Source: Alphaproteobacteria bacterium
Lineage (GTDB): Bacteria > Pseudomonadota > Alphaproteobacteria > Thalassobaculales > Thalassobaculaceae
Assembly: GCA_024742275.1 (NCBI GenBank)
Contig: JANSYS010000027.1
Coordinates: 1 to 51,589, forward strand
Direction: 5' to 3'
Length of the DNA: 51,589 nt
Part shown: positions 31,870-41,990 of the stretch, piece after piece
Position numbering within the stretch: position 1 is the stretch's first letter
How the letters are laid out: the number at the start of each line of letters is the position of its first letter
The notes under the pieces: generated by a model
What the model was told of the DNA's origin: nothing
Databases searched by the model: none
Seen by the model: only the letters and a program-made list of their open reading frames with translations
Made by a program: the position numbers and the translations under genes

Positions 31870-32893
31870 GGTATTCCTGGAAACAGCCGGCTGGGGCGGC
31901 GCTTCGGTCACGCTGCTGGCCAAGGACGCCTCCTATAGAGTGTATCACAGGGTGACGCGCGCCGCTGATCGGGCCGTGCTGATGGACGCCCCGCCGGGCC
32001 TGGAGGATGTGCGCCCCTTCCTCGATATCGCCGCCCAACTGCACCGATTCGGCTATTCCGCGCCGGCGATCCTCGCCCAGGACGTCACCGCGGGCCTGCT
32101 GCTGCTCGAAGACTTCGGCGATCGGACCTTCACCCGCATTCTGTCAGACCCCGGCGAACGGACCTGGAACGAGGAAACCCTCTACAGCCTCGCCGTTGAC
32201 GTGCTCGCCGATCTTCACGAGCGGGCGCCGATCGTCGGTTTCCAGGCCCCTTCCTATGACGGCAACCGGCTCGTCGAAGAAGCGGACCGCATGCTGCGCT
32301 GGTACGCACCGCTGATGCTGGGCGACGTCATGGCGGAGGACGCCGCCGAGGACTATCGCGCGGCCTGGCGGGCAGCGGTCCCGGCGATGACCTGGGGTCC
32401 GGATACGCTGGTGCTGCGCGACTTCCACGTCGACAACCTGATGATCCTGGAAGGCCGGGAAGGTCTCGCCCGCTGCGGACTGCTCGACTTCCAGGACGCG
32501 CTCACCGGCAGCCCGGCCTACGATCTGGTCTCGCTGCTGCAGGATGCGCGCCGCGACCTGGGCGAGGGCCTGGAAGCACGAATGCTGGAACGCTATCGCG
32601 CGCGACGCAACCTGACGGACTGGGACGCCTTCCTGCAGGCCTACCACGCGCTGGGCGCCCAACGGGCGATCAAAATTCTCGGCCAATTCGGCCGCCAGCA
32701 GGGGTTCTTCGGGCGAACCAGCTACATGGTCCACATTCCGCGCTGCTGGGCGCACATTGAGCGGGATCTCGCCAAGGCCGGACTGGACGACGTGATCGCG
32801 TGGCTCGATCGAGAGCTTCCCCCGCCTCTGCGGACGGTTCCCGAACCAAATACGCGCCTGCCGGAATCAATAAGCCCTGAAATCAAGCGATAA
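31844..32893 (+). CDS. amgK: N-acetylmuramate/N-acetylglucosamine kinase AmgK
   Basis: Aminoglycoside-phosphotransferase-fold sugar kinase (349 aa) that phosphorylates the anomeric position of MurNAc (and GlcNAc) in peptidoglycan recycling. Catalytic loop LVLRDFHVDNLMILEG (H-x-D-x-x-x-x-N) and metal-binding LLDFQDALTGSPAYDLVSLL are intact. GTG at 31844 is taken as start, giving the natural N-terminus TDRNTEIEVFLETAGW. MurU follows 21 nt downstream, so the two consecutive steps of the recycling route are together. In organisms with this pathway it bypasses part of de novo UDP-MurNAc synthesis and lowers fosfomycin sensitivity; that is knowledge of the family, not seen here. Confidence 0.9.
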   Translation: MTDRNTEIEVFLETAGWGGASVTLLAKDASYRVYHRVTRAADRAVLMDAPPGLEDVRPFLDIAAQLHRFGYSAPAILAQDVTAGLLLLEDFGDRTFTRILSDPGERTWNEETLYSLAVDVLADLHERAPIVGFQAPSYDGNRLVEEADRMLRWYAPLMLGDVMAEDAAEDYRAAWRAAVPAMTWGPDTLVLRDFHVDNLMILEGREGLARCGLLDFQDALTGSPAYDLVSLLQDARRDLGEGLEARMLERYRARRNLTDWDAFLQAYHALGAQRAIKILGQFGRQQGFFGRTSYMVHIPRCWAHIERDLAKAGLDDVIAWLDRELPPPLRTVPEPNTRLPESISPEIKR

Positions 32894-32914
32894 GAGATCG
32901 GTGAGGATGCCGCC

Positions 32915-33679
32915 ATGCTGCTTCCCGGACTGAGCCGCCGCCCGGACTGGCTGCCCGAGACCGCCATGGTTCTATGCGCCGGTCGCGGAACCCGCATGGC
33001 GCCGCTGACCGACACGATTCCCAAACCGTTGGTGCCTGTCTGCGGCGTGCCCATCCTCGACCGCACCCTGGAGCACCTGAACCGCGCCGGGGTGAAGCGG
33101 GTGGTGGTGAATGCCCACTACCTGGGCGATCGGATTGTCGACCACCTCAAGAACCGTACGGATCCGCCGGTCACGGTGATCCGCGAAGATACGGTCCTGG
33201 AAACCGGCGGCGGGGTGAAGAACGCGCTGCCCGCAGTCGGCGACGATCCGTTCTTCGTGATCAACGGCGACAGCGTTTGGCTCGACGGCATGCGCAATAC
33301 CCTCCACCGGTTCGCCGACACCTGGGATCCGGAGCGGATGGACATCAAGCTCCTGCTCTATCCCTTCGCCCGGGTCCTCGGCTGGCACGGCTACGGCGAC
33401 TACGCAATGGACGAGCTGGGCCGGGTCATCAGCCGCGAGGAGGGCCGGGTCGCCCCGTATGCGTATATGGGCGTCTCCATCGTCCACCCGCGGATCTTCG
33501 CTGACGCGCCGGACGGGGCATTCTCGATGAAGCGGCTTTTCGATCGGGCGGAAGCACAGGGCCGGCTGTTCGGCGCGCTGCATGACGGGCTCTGGTACCA
33601 TATCTCCACGCCCAACGATCTGGAGCAGGCCGAGCAACGTTTCGCCTGCGGCCACATAGCGGACGTGCCCTTCTTCTGA
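32915..33679 (+). CDS. murU: N-acetylmuramate-1-phosphate uridylyltransferase MurU
   Basis: Nucleotidyltransferase (254 aa) that makes UDP-MurNAc from the product of AmgK. The nucleotide-binding signature VLCAGRGTRMAPLTDTIPKP and LVPVCGVPILD are intact, followed by VIREDTVLETGGGVKNAL and the metal-binding FFVINGDSVWLD. GAGG precedes the ATG at 8-nt spacing. The neighbourhood (amgK upstream) makes the MurU assignment stronger than a general sugar-1-phosphate nucleotidyltransferase. addB begins 19 nt later. Confidence 0.9.
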   Translation: MLLPGLSRRPDWLPETAMVLCAGRGTRMAPLTDTIPKPLVPVCGVPILDRTLEHLNRAGVKRVVVNAHYLGDRIVDHLKNRTDPPVTVIREDTVLETGGGVKNALPAVGDDPFFVINGDSVWLDGMRNTLHRFADTWDPERMDIKLLLYPFARVLGWHGYGDYAMDELGRVISREEGRVAPYAYMGVSIVHPRIFADAPDGAFSMKRLFDRAEAQGRLFGALHDGLWYHISTPNDLEQAEQRFACGHIADVPFF

Positions 33680-33698
33680 CCGGAGGCCGGCAAGCCGG

Positions 33699-36600
33699 AT
33701 GACCGACCGCGTCTATACGATTCCCATCGGCACGCCCTTCCTCGACCGGCTGGCGGAAGGGGTGTGGGACCGGGTCGGGGGCGACCCGATCGCCCTGACC
33801 GACGTCCGGCTGTTGCTGCCGACGCGTCGCGCGGTCCGCTCTGCGGCCGACGCCTTCCTGCGGTTCGGCGACGGCCGGCCGATGCTGCTGCCGAAGCTCT
33901 CAACCGTCTCCGACGTGGACGAGGATCTGCTGGACATCGACCACGGCGAGGACCCTGGTGGCGCGGGAGCACTAGACATTCCACCCGCGATTCCCGATCT
34001 GCAGCGCCAGCTCGAGCTGATGCGTCTGGTCACCGCATACCTCCGCGCCGACCCCGACAGCGCCACGCCCGATACGCCGGAGCATGCCTTCCGGCTCGCC
34101 ATGGCGCTGGCCCGGCTGCTGGACGAAGTGCAGATGCACGGCCTCGACTTCGCCGCGCTGAACGACCTGGCGCCGGACGCCTATGCCGCGCATTGGGACA
34201 AGACCATCGCCTTCCTGAAGATCGTCACCGAGGTTTGGCCCGGTCGGCTTGAGGAGCTGGCGGCGATCGATCCCATGGCCCGGCGCGACGCGCTGATGCG
34301 GGCGGAGGCGGCTGCGCTGCGGGCGTCTCCGCCGACCGCGCCGGTGATCGTCGCCGGTTCAACCGGCTCGATCCCTGCCACCGCCGAACTGATGCGGGCC
34401 GTTCTGGAGCTTCCCAAGGGCGCCATCGTCCTTCCGGGCCTGGATTTGAGCAGCGATACGGCAAGCTGGGCGGCCATAGGCGAAGACTCGACCCATCCGC
34501 AACACGGCCTGCACAGTCTGCTCCGGACCCTGGGCGTCGAGCGGAGTGCCGTGCGGGAATGGTCGCCGTCCGTCACCGGAGGGCGCGACCGTCTGATCCG
34601 CGAGACCATGCGACCCGCAGCCACGACCGAAGCGTGGCGTACCCTGTCGACCGCCGAGAACGGCCCTACCCCCGCCGACTTCGACGGCCTTCGCCGGATC
34701 GATGCCCGATCGCCGCGCGAAGAAGCCGGAATCATCGCCTTGCTGATGCGCGAGGTTCTGGAAGAGCCGGGCAAGACCACCGCCCTGATCACGCCGGACC
34801 GACGCCTCGCCCGCCGCGTCGCCGTCGAGCTTCGGCGCTGGCGGATCGAGGACGGGGACGGCGATCGGCTCGACGTCAACGACTCCGGCGGTGCCCCGCT
34901 CGCCAACAGCCCGGTGGCGGTATTTCTGCGCCTGCTGGCCAAGGCTGCGACCGATTGCGCACCGGTCGCCCTGCTCTCGCTGCTGAAGCACCCGCTCAGC
35001 GCCTGCGGCATGGACGCGGACCGGTTCGGCCAAGCGGTCGAGCGGCTGGACCGCGATATCCTGAGGGGACCACGACCGGCGCCGGGTCTCGCCGGTCTGC
35101 GCGACGCGGTGGACGCCGCCACGCTTGATGCCGAGCCCAAGGGAGCACTGATCGGCCTTTGCGATCGGCTGACCGCGGCGCTGGGCCGGCTGGAAGTGGT
35201 GCTCTCACGAAAGTCGGTGACGGTGGCGGAAGCTCTGGACACCCACCTGCGCGCCGCCGAGACGCTGGCCGGCACCCACGACACCCATGGCAGCCTCCGC
35301 CTGTGGGTCGGCGAGGCAGGCGAGGCCATGGCCCGATTGTCCAACGAGTTCGCCGACGGCGCATCGGGCATGGAGCCGATCGCCGGCGGAGACTGGCCGG
35401 GCCTGTTCGACGCGCTGCTGGAAGGACGAGTGGTGCGCCCCCGCTACGGCAGCCATCCGAGGCTGCACATTCTTGGTGTTCTGGAGGCCCGCCTGCTCGC
35501 CTTCGACCGGGTCATTCTGGGCGGCCTGAACGAGGGCACCTGGCCGGCGGATCCAAAGCCCGATCCGTGGATGAGCCGGCCGATGCGCCGGGACTTCGGT
35601 CTCCCCCCGATCGATCTCGCCATCGGCAAGGCGGCGCACGACGTCGCCATGGCACTCGGCGGTCGCGAGGTGTTCCTGACCCGCGCCCAGCGGGTGGACG
35701 GCAGCCCGACGATCCCGTCGCGCTGGCTGCTGCGCCTCGATACGGTCGCGCGGGCGCTGCACACCGAGGAACGGTTGTCGTCCTGGCAGGCGCCAGGCGC
35801 ATGGCACACGCTTCTCGACACACCCGACGCGCCGGACCCGGGCCGACCGCCGGAGCCGCGCCCCCGCCTCGACCAGCGGCCGCGCGCGCTCTCCGTGACG
35901 CGGATCGATACCTGGCTGCGGGACCCGTATTCGATCTATGCCCGGTACATTCTCAAACTCCGCAAGCTCGATGCGCTGGACATGGAAGTCGGAGCGATCG
36001 AACGGGGCAACGCCATCCACCAGGCACTCGACGACTTCGTGCGCGACCATCCGCGCGCCCTGCCGCCTGACCCGGTCGACGTGCTCATGGCCTATGGCCG
36101 CAAGAGTTTCGAGCGGCACATGGACCGCCCCGGTGTGTGGGCCTTCTGGTGGCCGCGGTTCGAGCGTGTCGCCCAGTGGTTCGTCGATGTCGAACGCGAA
36201 CGCCGCAAGTCGCTAGACCACTCGCTGACCGAGCGGAAGGGAACGCTCACGTTGGACGGCCCCGGTGGCCCATTCGTGCTGGAGGGGACCGCCGATCGTA
36301 TCGACCGGCGGGGCGACGGCACCTACGCGATCGTCGACTACAAGACCGGATCCAATCCCACGCTCGGCGATCTGAAGGCCGGTCGCGCACCGCAGCTTCC
36401 CCTGGAGGCCATGATCCTCGCGGGCGGTGGGTTCGAGCCGGACCTGCCGAGAGGGGACGTCGCCTCGCTGGAGTACTGGCGGGTCGGCGGCGGGACGCCG
36501 CCGGGACGGATCGACGCCGTCGATGCCCTCGTGCCCGACCTGATCGAAGACGCCCGTGCCGGACTCGAAGCGCTGATCGCCGCCTTCGACGACGAGACCA

Positions 36601-36707
36601 CGCCGTATCATGCCGCGCCGGATCCACGGCGCAGCCTGCGCTTCAACGACTACGACCATCTGGCGCGGACCGGCGACTGGTCGGCCGGCGACGACGGGGA
36701 GGCGTGA
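33699..36707 (+). CDS. addB: Double-strand break repair protein AddB
   Basis: Subunit of the alphaproteobacterial AddAB helicase-nuclease that processes DNA ends for recombination (1002 aa). The N-terminal third is a helicase-like domain without a working Walker A, usual for this branch. The C-terminal RecB-type nuclease domain is visible near residue 865-910: VLEGTADRIDRRGDGTYAIV then DYKTGSNPTLGDLKAGRAPQ, with the GxxDRID and DYKTG catalytic motifs. LTRAQRVDGSPTIPSRWLLR is a further family mark. addA starts 1 nt after the stop, so the subunits are co-translated. Confidence 0.92.
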   Translation: MTDRVYTIPIGTPFLDRLAEGVWDRVGGDPIALTDVRLLLPTRRAVRSAADAFLRFGDGRPMLLPKLSTVSDVDEDLLDIDHGEDPGGAGALDIPPAIPDLQRQLELMRLVTAYLRADPDSATPDTPEHAFRLAMALARLLDEVQMHGLDFAALNDLAPDAYAAHWDKTIAFLKIVTEVWPGRLEELAAIDPMARRDALMRAEAAALRASPPTAPVIVAGSTGSIPATAELMRAVLELPKGAIVLPGLDLSSDTASWAAIGEDSTHPQHGLHSLLRTLGVERSAVREWSPSVTGGRDRLIRETMRPAATTEAWRTLSTAENGPTPADFDGLRRIDARSPREEAGIIALLMREVLEEPGKTTALITPDRRLARRVAVELRRWRIEDGDGDRLDVNDSGGAPLANSPVAVFLRLLAKAATDCAPVALLSLLKHPLSACGMDADRFGQAVERLDRDILRGPRPAPGLAGLRDAVDAATLDAEPKGALIGLCDRLTAALGRLEVVLSRKSVTVAEALDTHLRAAETLAGTHDTHGSLRLWVGEAGEAMARLSNEFADGASGMEPIAGGDWPGLFDALLEGRVVRPRYGSHPRLHILGVLEARLLAFDRVILGGLNEGTWPADPKPDPWMSRPMRRDFGLPPIDLAIGKAAHDVAMALGGREVFLTRAQRVDGSPTIPSRWLLRLDTVARALHTEERLSSWQAPGAWHTLLDTPDAPDPGRPPEPRPRLDQRPRALSVTRIDTWLRDPYSIYARYILKLRKLDALDMEVGAIERGNAIHQALDDFVRDHPRALPPDPVDVLMAYGRKSFERHMDRPGVWAFWWPRFERVAQWFVDVERERRKSLDHSLTERKGTLTLDGPGGPFVLEGTADRIDRRGDGTYAIVDYKTGSNPTLGDLKAGRAPQLPLEAMILAGGGFEPDLPRGDVASLEYWRVGGGTPPGRIDAVDALVPDLIEDARAGLEALIAAFDDETTPYHAAPDPRRSLRFNDYDHLARTGDWSAGDDGEA

Positions 36708-36708
36708 C

Positions 36709-39700
36709 ATGACCGCCGCCGACGCCGCCACCGCCGTCGAGGAGGCCACCCGCAATCAGCGGGACGCCGCCGACCCCGCCGTCTCCGCCTGGGTCGCCGC
36801 GTCGGCAGGCTCCGGCAAGACAAAGGTTTTGACCGACCGATTGCTCAATCTGCTTCTGGCCGGAACGAAGCCGCAACGCCTGCTCTGCCTGACCTTCACC
36901 AAGGCGGCGGCGGCCGAAATGGCGACGCGGCTGTCGCGCACGCTGGCGAGATGGACCGTTCTCGATGCCGAAGCGCTTGGCGCCGAGCTGGAGGCCCTGG
37001 ATGGCCGGGTTGCCAGTCAGGACCGCATGGCCAAGGCGCGCAGGTTGTTCGCCGAGGTGCTGGATGCGCCGGGCGGATTGAAAATCCAGACAATCCACGC
37101 CTTCGCCCAGTCCCTGCTCGGCCGCTTCCCCCTGGAAGCCGGCGTACCGCCGAACTTTCGTCTCGCGGACGACCGGGCGGCCGCAAGCCTGCTGGACGAT
37201 GCCGAGCGCGTCGTGCTGGAACGCGCCCGCGGCGGTACGGACGAAGGCTTGACCGACGCGCTGGCGGTGGTGACCGAACGGGCGGCGGAGCAGACGGTCC
37301 GCGACCTGCTGAAGATCATGCTGATCCAGCGCACCCGCCTGACCCGATCGATCGAAGCCGCGGGCGGGATCGACGCCATCGCCGCCCGCTTGCACGCCGC
37401 CCTCGGAGCCGAGCCGAGCGAGAGCGACTGGACCCTGCGCTTGGCTGCCGGTGCGGACGACGCCTTCGATCGAGACGCCTTGCACGGCGCCGCCAGCGCC
37501 CTCGCCGCCGGCGGCAAGACCGACGCGAGAAGGGCGGATGCGCTGTTCGCCTGGCTTGCCCTCCCGGATGCGGTCGGTCGAGCGACGGTCTGGGACGACT
37601 ACAAGCGCGCGTTTCTGACCCAGGAAGGAACCGTCCAGGCCCGGCTCGCCACCAAAGCAGTCCAGGACCGCGCGCCCTCTCTGCTGATCGACCTGACACG
37701 GGAGGCCGACCGGATTCTCGCCGTCGAGGAACGACGCAAGGCCCTGGATACTGCCCTACGCTCCGCCGCGCTGATCCGTCTGTCGGCCGCCATCATCGAC
37801 GCCTATGGCGCCGCGAAGTCGCGCCGCGCGCTGCTGGATTTCGAGGATCTCGTGGAGCGGGCCCGGCGGCTGTTGGCCGCGGCCGGCACCGCCGCCTGGG
37901 TACTTTTCAAGCTGGACGAGGGCCTGGAACATATCCTGATCGACGAAGCCCAGGACACGAGCCCGGCCCAATGGGAGATCGTCCGCAGGCTCGCCGAGGA
38001 GTTCTTCGCCGGGCTCGGTGCGGCGGCCGAGCGATCGCCGGACAGGATGCGGACGATCTTCGCGGTCGGCGACGTCAAGCAGTCGATCTACAGCTTTCAG
38101 GGTGCCGATCCCGCCGGATTCACTCAAGCGCGGGCGTATTTTTCGGAACGGGTCCGGGCCGCCGCGCAGGAATTCCGCGACGTGCAGATGCAGGTCTCTT
38201 TCCGGTCGACCCCGGCCGTTCTCGCCGCCGTCGACGCCGTCTTCGCCCGTGAGGACGCCCGCCAGGGAGTGGCCGAGATCGTCTCCGGCGTCACCCGCGA
38301 GATCGCCCATCGCGCGAGCAGGGAAGGACAGGCCGGGCGCGTGGAACTGTGGCCGGTGATCGAGCCCGAAGAGGAGGAGGCCGGCGATCCCTGGTCGCCG
38401 CCGCTGACCCGCGCGTCGATGGACGCGCCGGTCACCCGCCTTGCCCAGACCATCGCCACCCGGATCGCCGGCTGGATCGACTCGGGCGATCTGTTGGCGG
38501 CGCAGAACAGGCCGGTCCGGCCCGGCGACGTCATGGTGCTGGTGCGCCGTCGCGGCGTCTTCGTCGCCGAACTGGTCCGCGCGTTGAAGGCCGCCCGCAT
38601 CCCGGTCGCCGGCATCGATCGCATGATCCTGACCGAGCAGATGGCGGTGCGCGACCTGATCGCCCTCGGCGAGGCGCTGCTGTTGCCGGAGGACGACCTG
38701 ACCCTGGCCACCGTGCTCAAGAGCCCATTGGTCGGCCTGAGCGAGGAGGACCTGCTCGACCTTGCATACGACCGTCGGGAGCGCCGTCTCTCGGCGGAGC
38801 TGCGGCGCCGCGCCGACGACAAGACGGCGTTCGGCCATGCGGCCCGGCGGCTGGCCCGGTGGCGGACGATGGCCCGCCATCTGCCGCCCCACGCCTTCTA
38901 CCAGCAGATCCTTTCGGCCGACGGGGCGCGCGAGCGCCTGGTGGCCCGGCTCGGACCGGATTGCGAAGACGCGATCGACGAGTTCCTGGCCCAGGCGCTG
39001 GACGAAGAACGCGAGAATCCTCCGTCGCTCCAGGGCTTTCTGCATTCGGTGGTTGCCGGCGAACAGGAGGTCAAGCGCGAACTGGAGGGTGGGGACGTCG
39101 ACCAAGTGCGGGTGATGACCGTGCACGGGGCGAAGGGCCTTCAGGCGCCGATCGTCATCCTACCCGACACGGTTCGCCCGCCCCAACTCCACGACCCGGT
39201 GGTTTGGCACGGCGACGGGATCGACCTGCCCCTTTGGGCGCCCTCGAGCACCAGCGCGGACGCCGTCTCTGCCGCCGCTCGGGCAAAGGCGCGCGAGGCC
39301 ATGGAGGAGGAGTATCGCCGCCTGCTCTACGTCGCCATGACCCGCGCCGAAGACCGGTTGATCATCTGCGGCTGGAAAGGCAGACGCGACCCGGTGCAGA
39401 AAGGCTGGTTCGGTCATGCCAGCGTCGGCCTGCCCGGTATCGCGTCGGAGACGGAGGACGGAAGCTTCGTCGTGGCGACTTCGCAGAAAGCGCCACTCCC
39501 AACGCCGCCGCGAGCCTCGACGGTCGATGCGCCGGAACCGCTACCCGCCTGGGTAAGGACCCCGGCCCCGCGCGAACCGACGCCGCCCCGCCCGCTGGCG
39601 CCGTCGCGCCCGGCCTCGGACGAGCCCCCGGTGCGCTCTCCGTTGCAGCGCGACGGGACCGATCCGTTCAAGCGCGGGGTGCTGCTGCACCGTCTGCTGC

Positions 39701-40173
39701 AGCTTCTTCCGGACATGGACCCGACGCGGCGAGCCGACGCGGGGCGCGCCCTCCTGACCCGCCCTGTCCACGGATTGTCGGAGGAGCAGGTCGAGTCCTG
39801 GCTTGCGGAGGTCCTGGCGGTGCTCGACCACCCCGAGTTCGCGCCGGTCTTCGGATCGGGATCGCGCGCCGAAGTCCCCATCGTCGGCCAAGTCATGGGA
39901 CCGGACGGCCCACAGATCGTCTCCGGCCGGATCGATCGGCTTGCAGTGCGCTCCGACGCTGTGCTGATCGTCGACTACAAGACCAATCGGCCACCGCCCG
40001 CGTCGATCGATGCCGTAGCGGACATGTACATGCGCCAGATGGCCACCTATCGATCTCTGGTGTCGTCCCTATATCCCGGCCGGTCGGTGCGTTGCGCCCT
40101 GCTTTGGACGGACGGGCCATCGCTGATGCCCGTGCCGGACACGCTGCTTCAAGGGTTTGGCGCATTGCCTTGA
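36709..40173 (+). CDS. addA: Double-strand break repair helicase AddA
   Basis: UvrD/Rep-type helicase-nuclease subunit (1154 aa). Motif I VAASAGSGKTKVLTDRLLN is near residue 30; motif II HILIDEAQDTSPAQWEIV; motif III FAVGDVKQSIYSFQGADP; motif V VMTVHGAKGLQAPIVILPD; motif VI RRLLYVAMTRAEDRLIICGW. The C-terminal nuclease has SGRIDRLAVRSDAVLIVDYK-TN. Start at 36709 is set by GGGGAGG upstream and the family N-terminus. The Pro-rich stretch around residues 925-985 is a linker. trxA follows after 55 nt. Acts with AddB to degrade from double-strand ends and load recombinase. Confidence 0.94.
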   Translation: MTAADAATAVEEATRNQRDAADPAVSAWVAASAGSGKTKVLTDRLLNLLLAGTKPQRLLCLTFTKAAAAEMATRLSRTLARWTVLDAEALGAELEALDGRVASQDRMAKARRLFAEVLDAPGGLKIQTIHAFAQSLLGRFPLEAGVPPNFRLADDRAAASLLDDAERVVLERARGGTDEGLTDALAVVTERAAEQTVRDLLKIMLIQRTRLTRSIEAAGGIDAIAARLHAALGAEPSESDWTLRLAAGADDAFDRDALHGAASALAAGGKTDARRADALFAWLALPDAVGRATVWDDYKRAFLTQEGTVQARLATKAVQDRAPSLLIDLTREADRILAVEERRKALDTALRSAALIRLSAAIIDAYGAAKSRRALLDFEDLVERARRLLAAAGTAAWVLFKLDEGLEHILIDEAQDTSPAQWEIVRRLAEEFFAGLGAAAERSPDRMRTIFAVGDVKQSIYSFQGADPAGFTQARAYFSERVRAAAQEFRDVQMQVSFRSTPAVLAAVDAVFAREDARQGVAEIVSGVTREIAHRASREGQAGRVELWPVIEPEEEEAGDPWSPPLTRASMDAPVTRLAQTIATRIAGWIDSGDLLAAQNRPVRPGDVMVLVRRRGVFVAELVRALKAARIPVAGIDRMILTEQMAVRDLIALGEALLLPEDDLTLATVLKSPLVGLSEEDLLDLAYDRRERRLSAELRRRADDKTAFGHAARRLARWRTMARHLPPHAFYQQILSADGARERLVARLGPDCEDAIDEFLAQALDEERENPPSLQGFLHSVVAGEQEVKRELEGGDVDQVRVMTVHGAKGLQAPIVILPDTVRPPQLHDPVVWHGDGIDLPLWAPSSTSADAVSAAARAKAREAMEEEYRRLLYVAMTRAEDRLIICGWKGRRDPVQKGWFGHASVGLPGIASETEDGSFVVATSQKAPLPTPPRASTVDAPEPLPAWVRTPAPREPTPPRPLAPSRPASDEPPVRSPLQRDGTDPFKRGVLLHRLLQLLPDMDPTRRADAGRALLTRPVHGLSEEQVESWLAEVLAVLDHPEFAPVFGSGSRAEVPIVGQVMGPDGPQIVSGRIDRLAVRSDAVLIVDYKTNRPPPASIDAVADMYMRQMATYRSLVSSLYPGRSVRCALLWTDGPSLMPVPDTLLQGFGALP

Positions 40174-40228
40174 CCCTGACGGACGGCATTCCTAATCTCC
40201 GCGTGAGGAACCGCGAAAGGATGACTCG

Positions 40229-40549
40229 ATGACGACAAACCCGGTTTCCGACGCCTCGTTCGACGAGGACGTCTTGAAGTCCGACACCCCTGTGGTGGTC
40301 GACTTCTGGGCCGAGTGGTGCGGCCCCTGCAAGATGATCGGCCCGTCCCTGGAAAAGATCTCCGACGAGCTCGGGGAGCAGGTGAAGGTCGTGAAGCTGA
40401 ACATCGACGACAACCCGAAGACCCCAGCCGCCTATGGCGTGCGCGGCATCCCGACGCTGATGGTCTTCAAGGACGGTCAGGTTCACGCTCAGAAGATCGG
40501 CGCCCTGCCCGAAAGCCAGCTCAAGCAGTGGATCGAATCCTCGATCTGA
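40229..40549 (+). CDS. trxA: Thioredoxin
   Basis: Cytoplasmic thiol-disulfide oxidoreductase (106 aa) with the classical active site FWAEWCGPCKMIGP near residue 30 and the cis-Pro loop GIPTLMVFKDGQ. No signal peptide or extra domain, so it is the general thioredoxin. AAGGA lies 8 nt before the ATG. It closes the co-directional run of seven genes and is followed by a strong hairpin, then the converging folC. Confidence 0.97.
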   Translation: MTTNPVSDASFDEDVLKSDTPVVVDFWAEWCGPCKMIGPSLEKISDELGEQVKVVKLNIDDNPKTPAAYGVRGIPTLMVFKDGQVHAQKIGALPESQLKQWIESSI

Positions 40550-40579
40550 AATCGCCGAGCCCGACAGTTTGCCTAATGC

Positions 40580-40605
40580 AACGGCCCCGCTCCGGCGGGG
40601 CCGTT
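40580..40605. terminator. Bidirectional terminator hairpin between trxA and folC
   Basis: AACGGCCCCGC (40580-40590) and GCGGGGCCGTT (40595-40605) make a perfect 11-bp stem with the stable tetraloop TCCG, 30 nt after trxA and 15 nt after the folC stop on the other strand. T-rich tails are weak on both sides. Confidence 0.75.
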
Positions 40606-40619
40606 CGCATTCGAGCTTT

Positions 40620-41960
40620 CTACCCGTTCTCCGCGAGCACCCGGCCCGCGAGATAGAGCGAGCCGGCGATCAGCACCCGGCCCGTCCGTCCGCCCCCGGC
40701 GATCACCCCCGCCAGCGCCTCCGCCACGCTGTCCCGCGCCGCGGCGGCGACTCCCGCCGTTCCGGCCATCGCCGCGATTGCTTCAGCCGACAGACTCGCA
40801 GCCTCGCCTGGGATCGCCACCGTCGACACGCTCGCAGGCAGCCCGGCGAAGGGGCGCAGGTAATCGTCAGCCGCTTTGGTGTTCAGCATGCCGACGATCA
40901 GATGCACCGGCTCGTCGGGTCGCTCGGCGCGCCACTCGGCGATCTCGGCCGCCACCGCCCGGCCCGCATCGGCGTTGTGCCCGCCGTCCAACCACAGCGT
41001 CCAGCCATGGGGCAGCATCTCCGCCAGGGGACCGCGGGTCAGGTGCTGCATCCGCGCCGGCCAGGAGGCCGTCCGCAGCCCATCGGCGCGGTTGTCAGGC
41101 GTGTTGGCGAGATCCGCCGCCACCGATCGGGCGACGGCAACGGCGAGAGCGGCGTTCTCGATCTGGTGCGCGCCCGGCAGCGCGGGACGCGGCAGACCCT
41201 CGGTCCGGCCGTCGATGTCCACGGTCAGACCATCCCTCACCACACTCACGATGTAGTCGTGGCCATGCGCCCGCATCGGTGCGCCGAGTTCGGCGGCCCG
41301 GTCGGCGATGACCTTGAGCGCAGCTTCGCGCTGCGGTCCGACAACGACCGGCACGCCCGGTTTGATGATACCGGCCTTCTCGAAGGCGATTTTCTCGATC
41401 GTGTCGCCGAGGAACTGAACGTGGTCGATCGATACCGGCGTGATCACCGAAACAAGCGGCCGGTCGATCACATTGGTCGCGTCGAACCGTCCGCCAAGGC
41501 CAACCTCCAGCAGCAGCACATCCGCCGGCACCCGGGAGAAGGCCAGGAACCCCGCGGCCGTTGTGATCTCGAACAAGGTAATCGGTTCGCCGGCATTGGC
41601 CGTCTCGCACTCTTCGAGGACGGCGGCGAACGTGGCGTCATCGATCAGTTCCCCGGCGAGGCGGATGCGCTCGTTGAAGCGGACCAGGTGTGGCGAGGTA
41701 TAGGCGTGGACCCGGTGTCCGGCCGCCTCGAAGATCGCCCGCAGGTAAGCGACCGTTGACCCCTTGCCGTTGGTGCCGGCGACATGGACGACCGGCGGCA
41801 CGGATCGTTCGGGATTGCCCAGCCGGTCGAGCAGGGTCCGGAGACGCCCCAGGGAAAGATCGATCGCCTTGGGATGAAGGGTCTGAAGCCGAGCGAGGAT
41901 CGCATCCGTTTGAGGAGCGATCGGGGCGGCGTCGGCGGAAACCGATGGCGGGGCGGTTAT
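40620..41960 (-). CDS. folC: Bifunctional folylpolyglutamate/dihydrofolate synthase
   Basis: ATP-dependent ligase that adds glutamate to dihydropteroate and to folates. The P-loop VVHVAGTNGKGSTVAYLRA, the omega-loop region AYTSPHLVRFNERIRLAG, and FGDTIEKIAFEKAGIIKPG-like LGDTIEKIAFEKAGIIKPG are intact. The frame upstream of the first GTG (41801) clearly codes for the family N-terminus (DAILARLQTLHPKAIDLSLG, then RLRTLLDRLGNPERSVPP), yet no ATG, GTG or TTG exists between it and the accD stop in the same frame. AGGGAG at 41972-41967 is 6 nt before an ATA at 41960-41958, taken here as the best start (about 446 aa). Last gene of trpB-trpA-accD-folC. Confidence 0.88.
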   Translation of the reverse strand: MTAPPSVSADAAPIAPQTDAILARLQTLHPKAIDLSLGRLRTLLDRLGNPERSVPPVVHVAGTNGKGSTVAYLRAIFEAAGHRVHAYTSPHLVRFNERIRLAGELIDDATFAAVLEECETANAGEPITLFEITTAAGFLAFSRVPADVLLLEVGLGGRFDATNVIDRPLVSVITPVSIDHVQFLGDTIEKIAFEKAGIIKPGVPVVVGPQREAALKVIADRAAELGAPMRAHGHDYIVSVVRDGLTVDIDGRTEGLPRPALPGAHQIENAALAVAVARSVAADLANTPDNRADGLRTASWPARMQHLTRGPLAEMLPHGWTLWLDGGHNADAGRAVAAEIAEWRAERPDEPVHLIVGMLNTKAADDYLRPFAGLPASVSTVAIPGEAASLSAEAIAAMAGTAGVAAAARDSVAEALAGVIAGGGRTGRVLIAGSLYLAGRVLAENG

Positions 41961-41990
41961 GGTCGTCTCCCTGAACAGAACCGGTCCGGA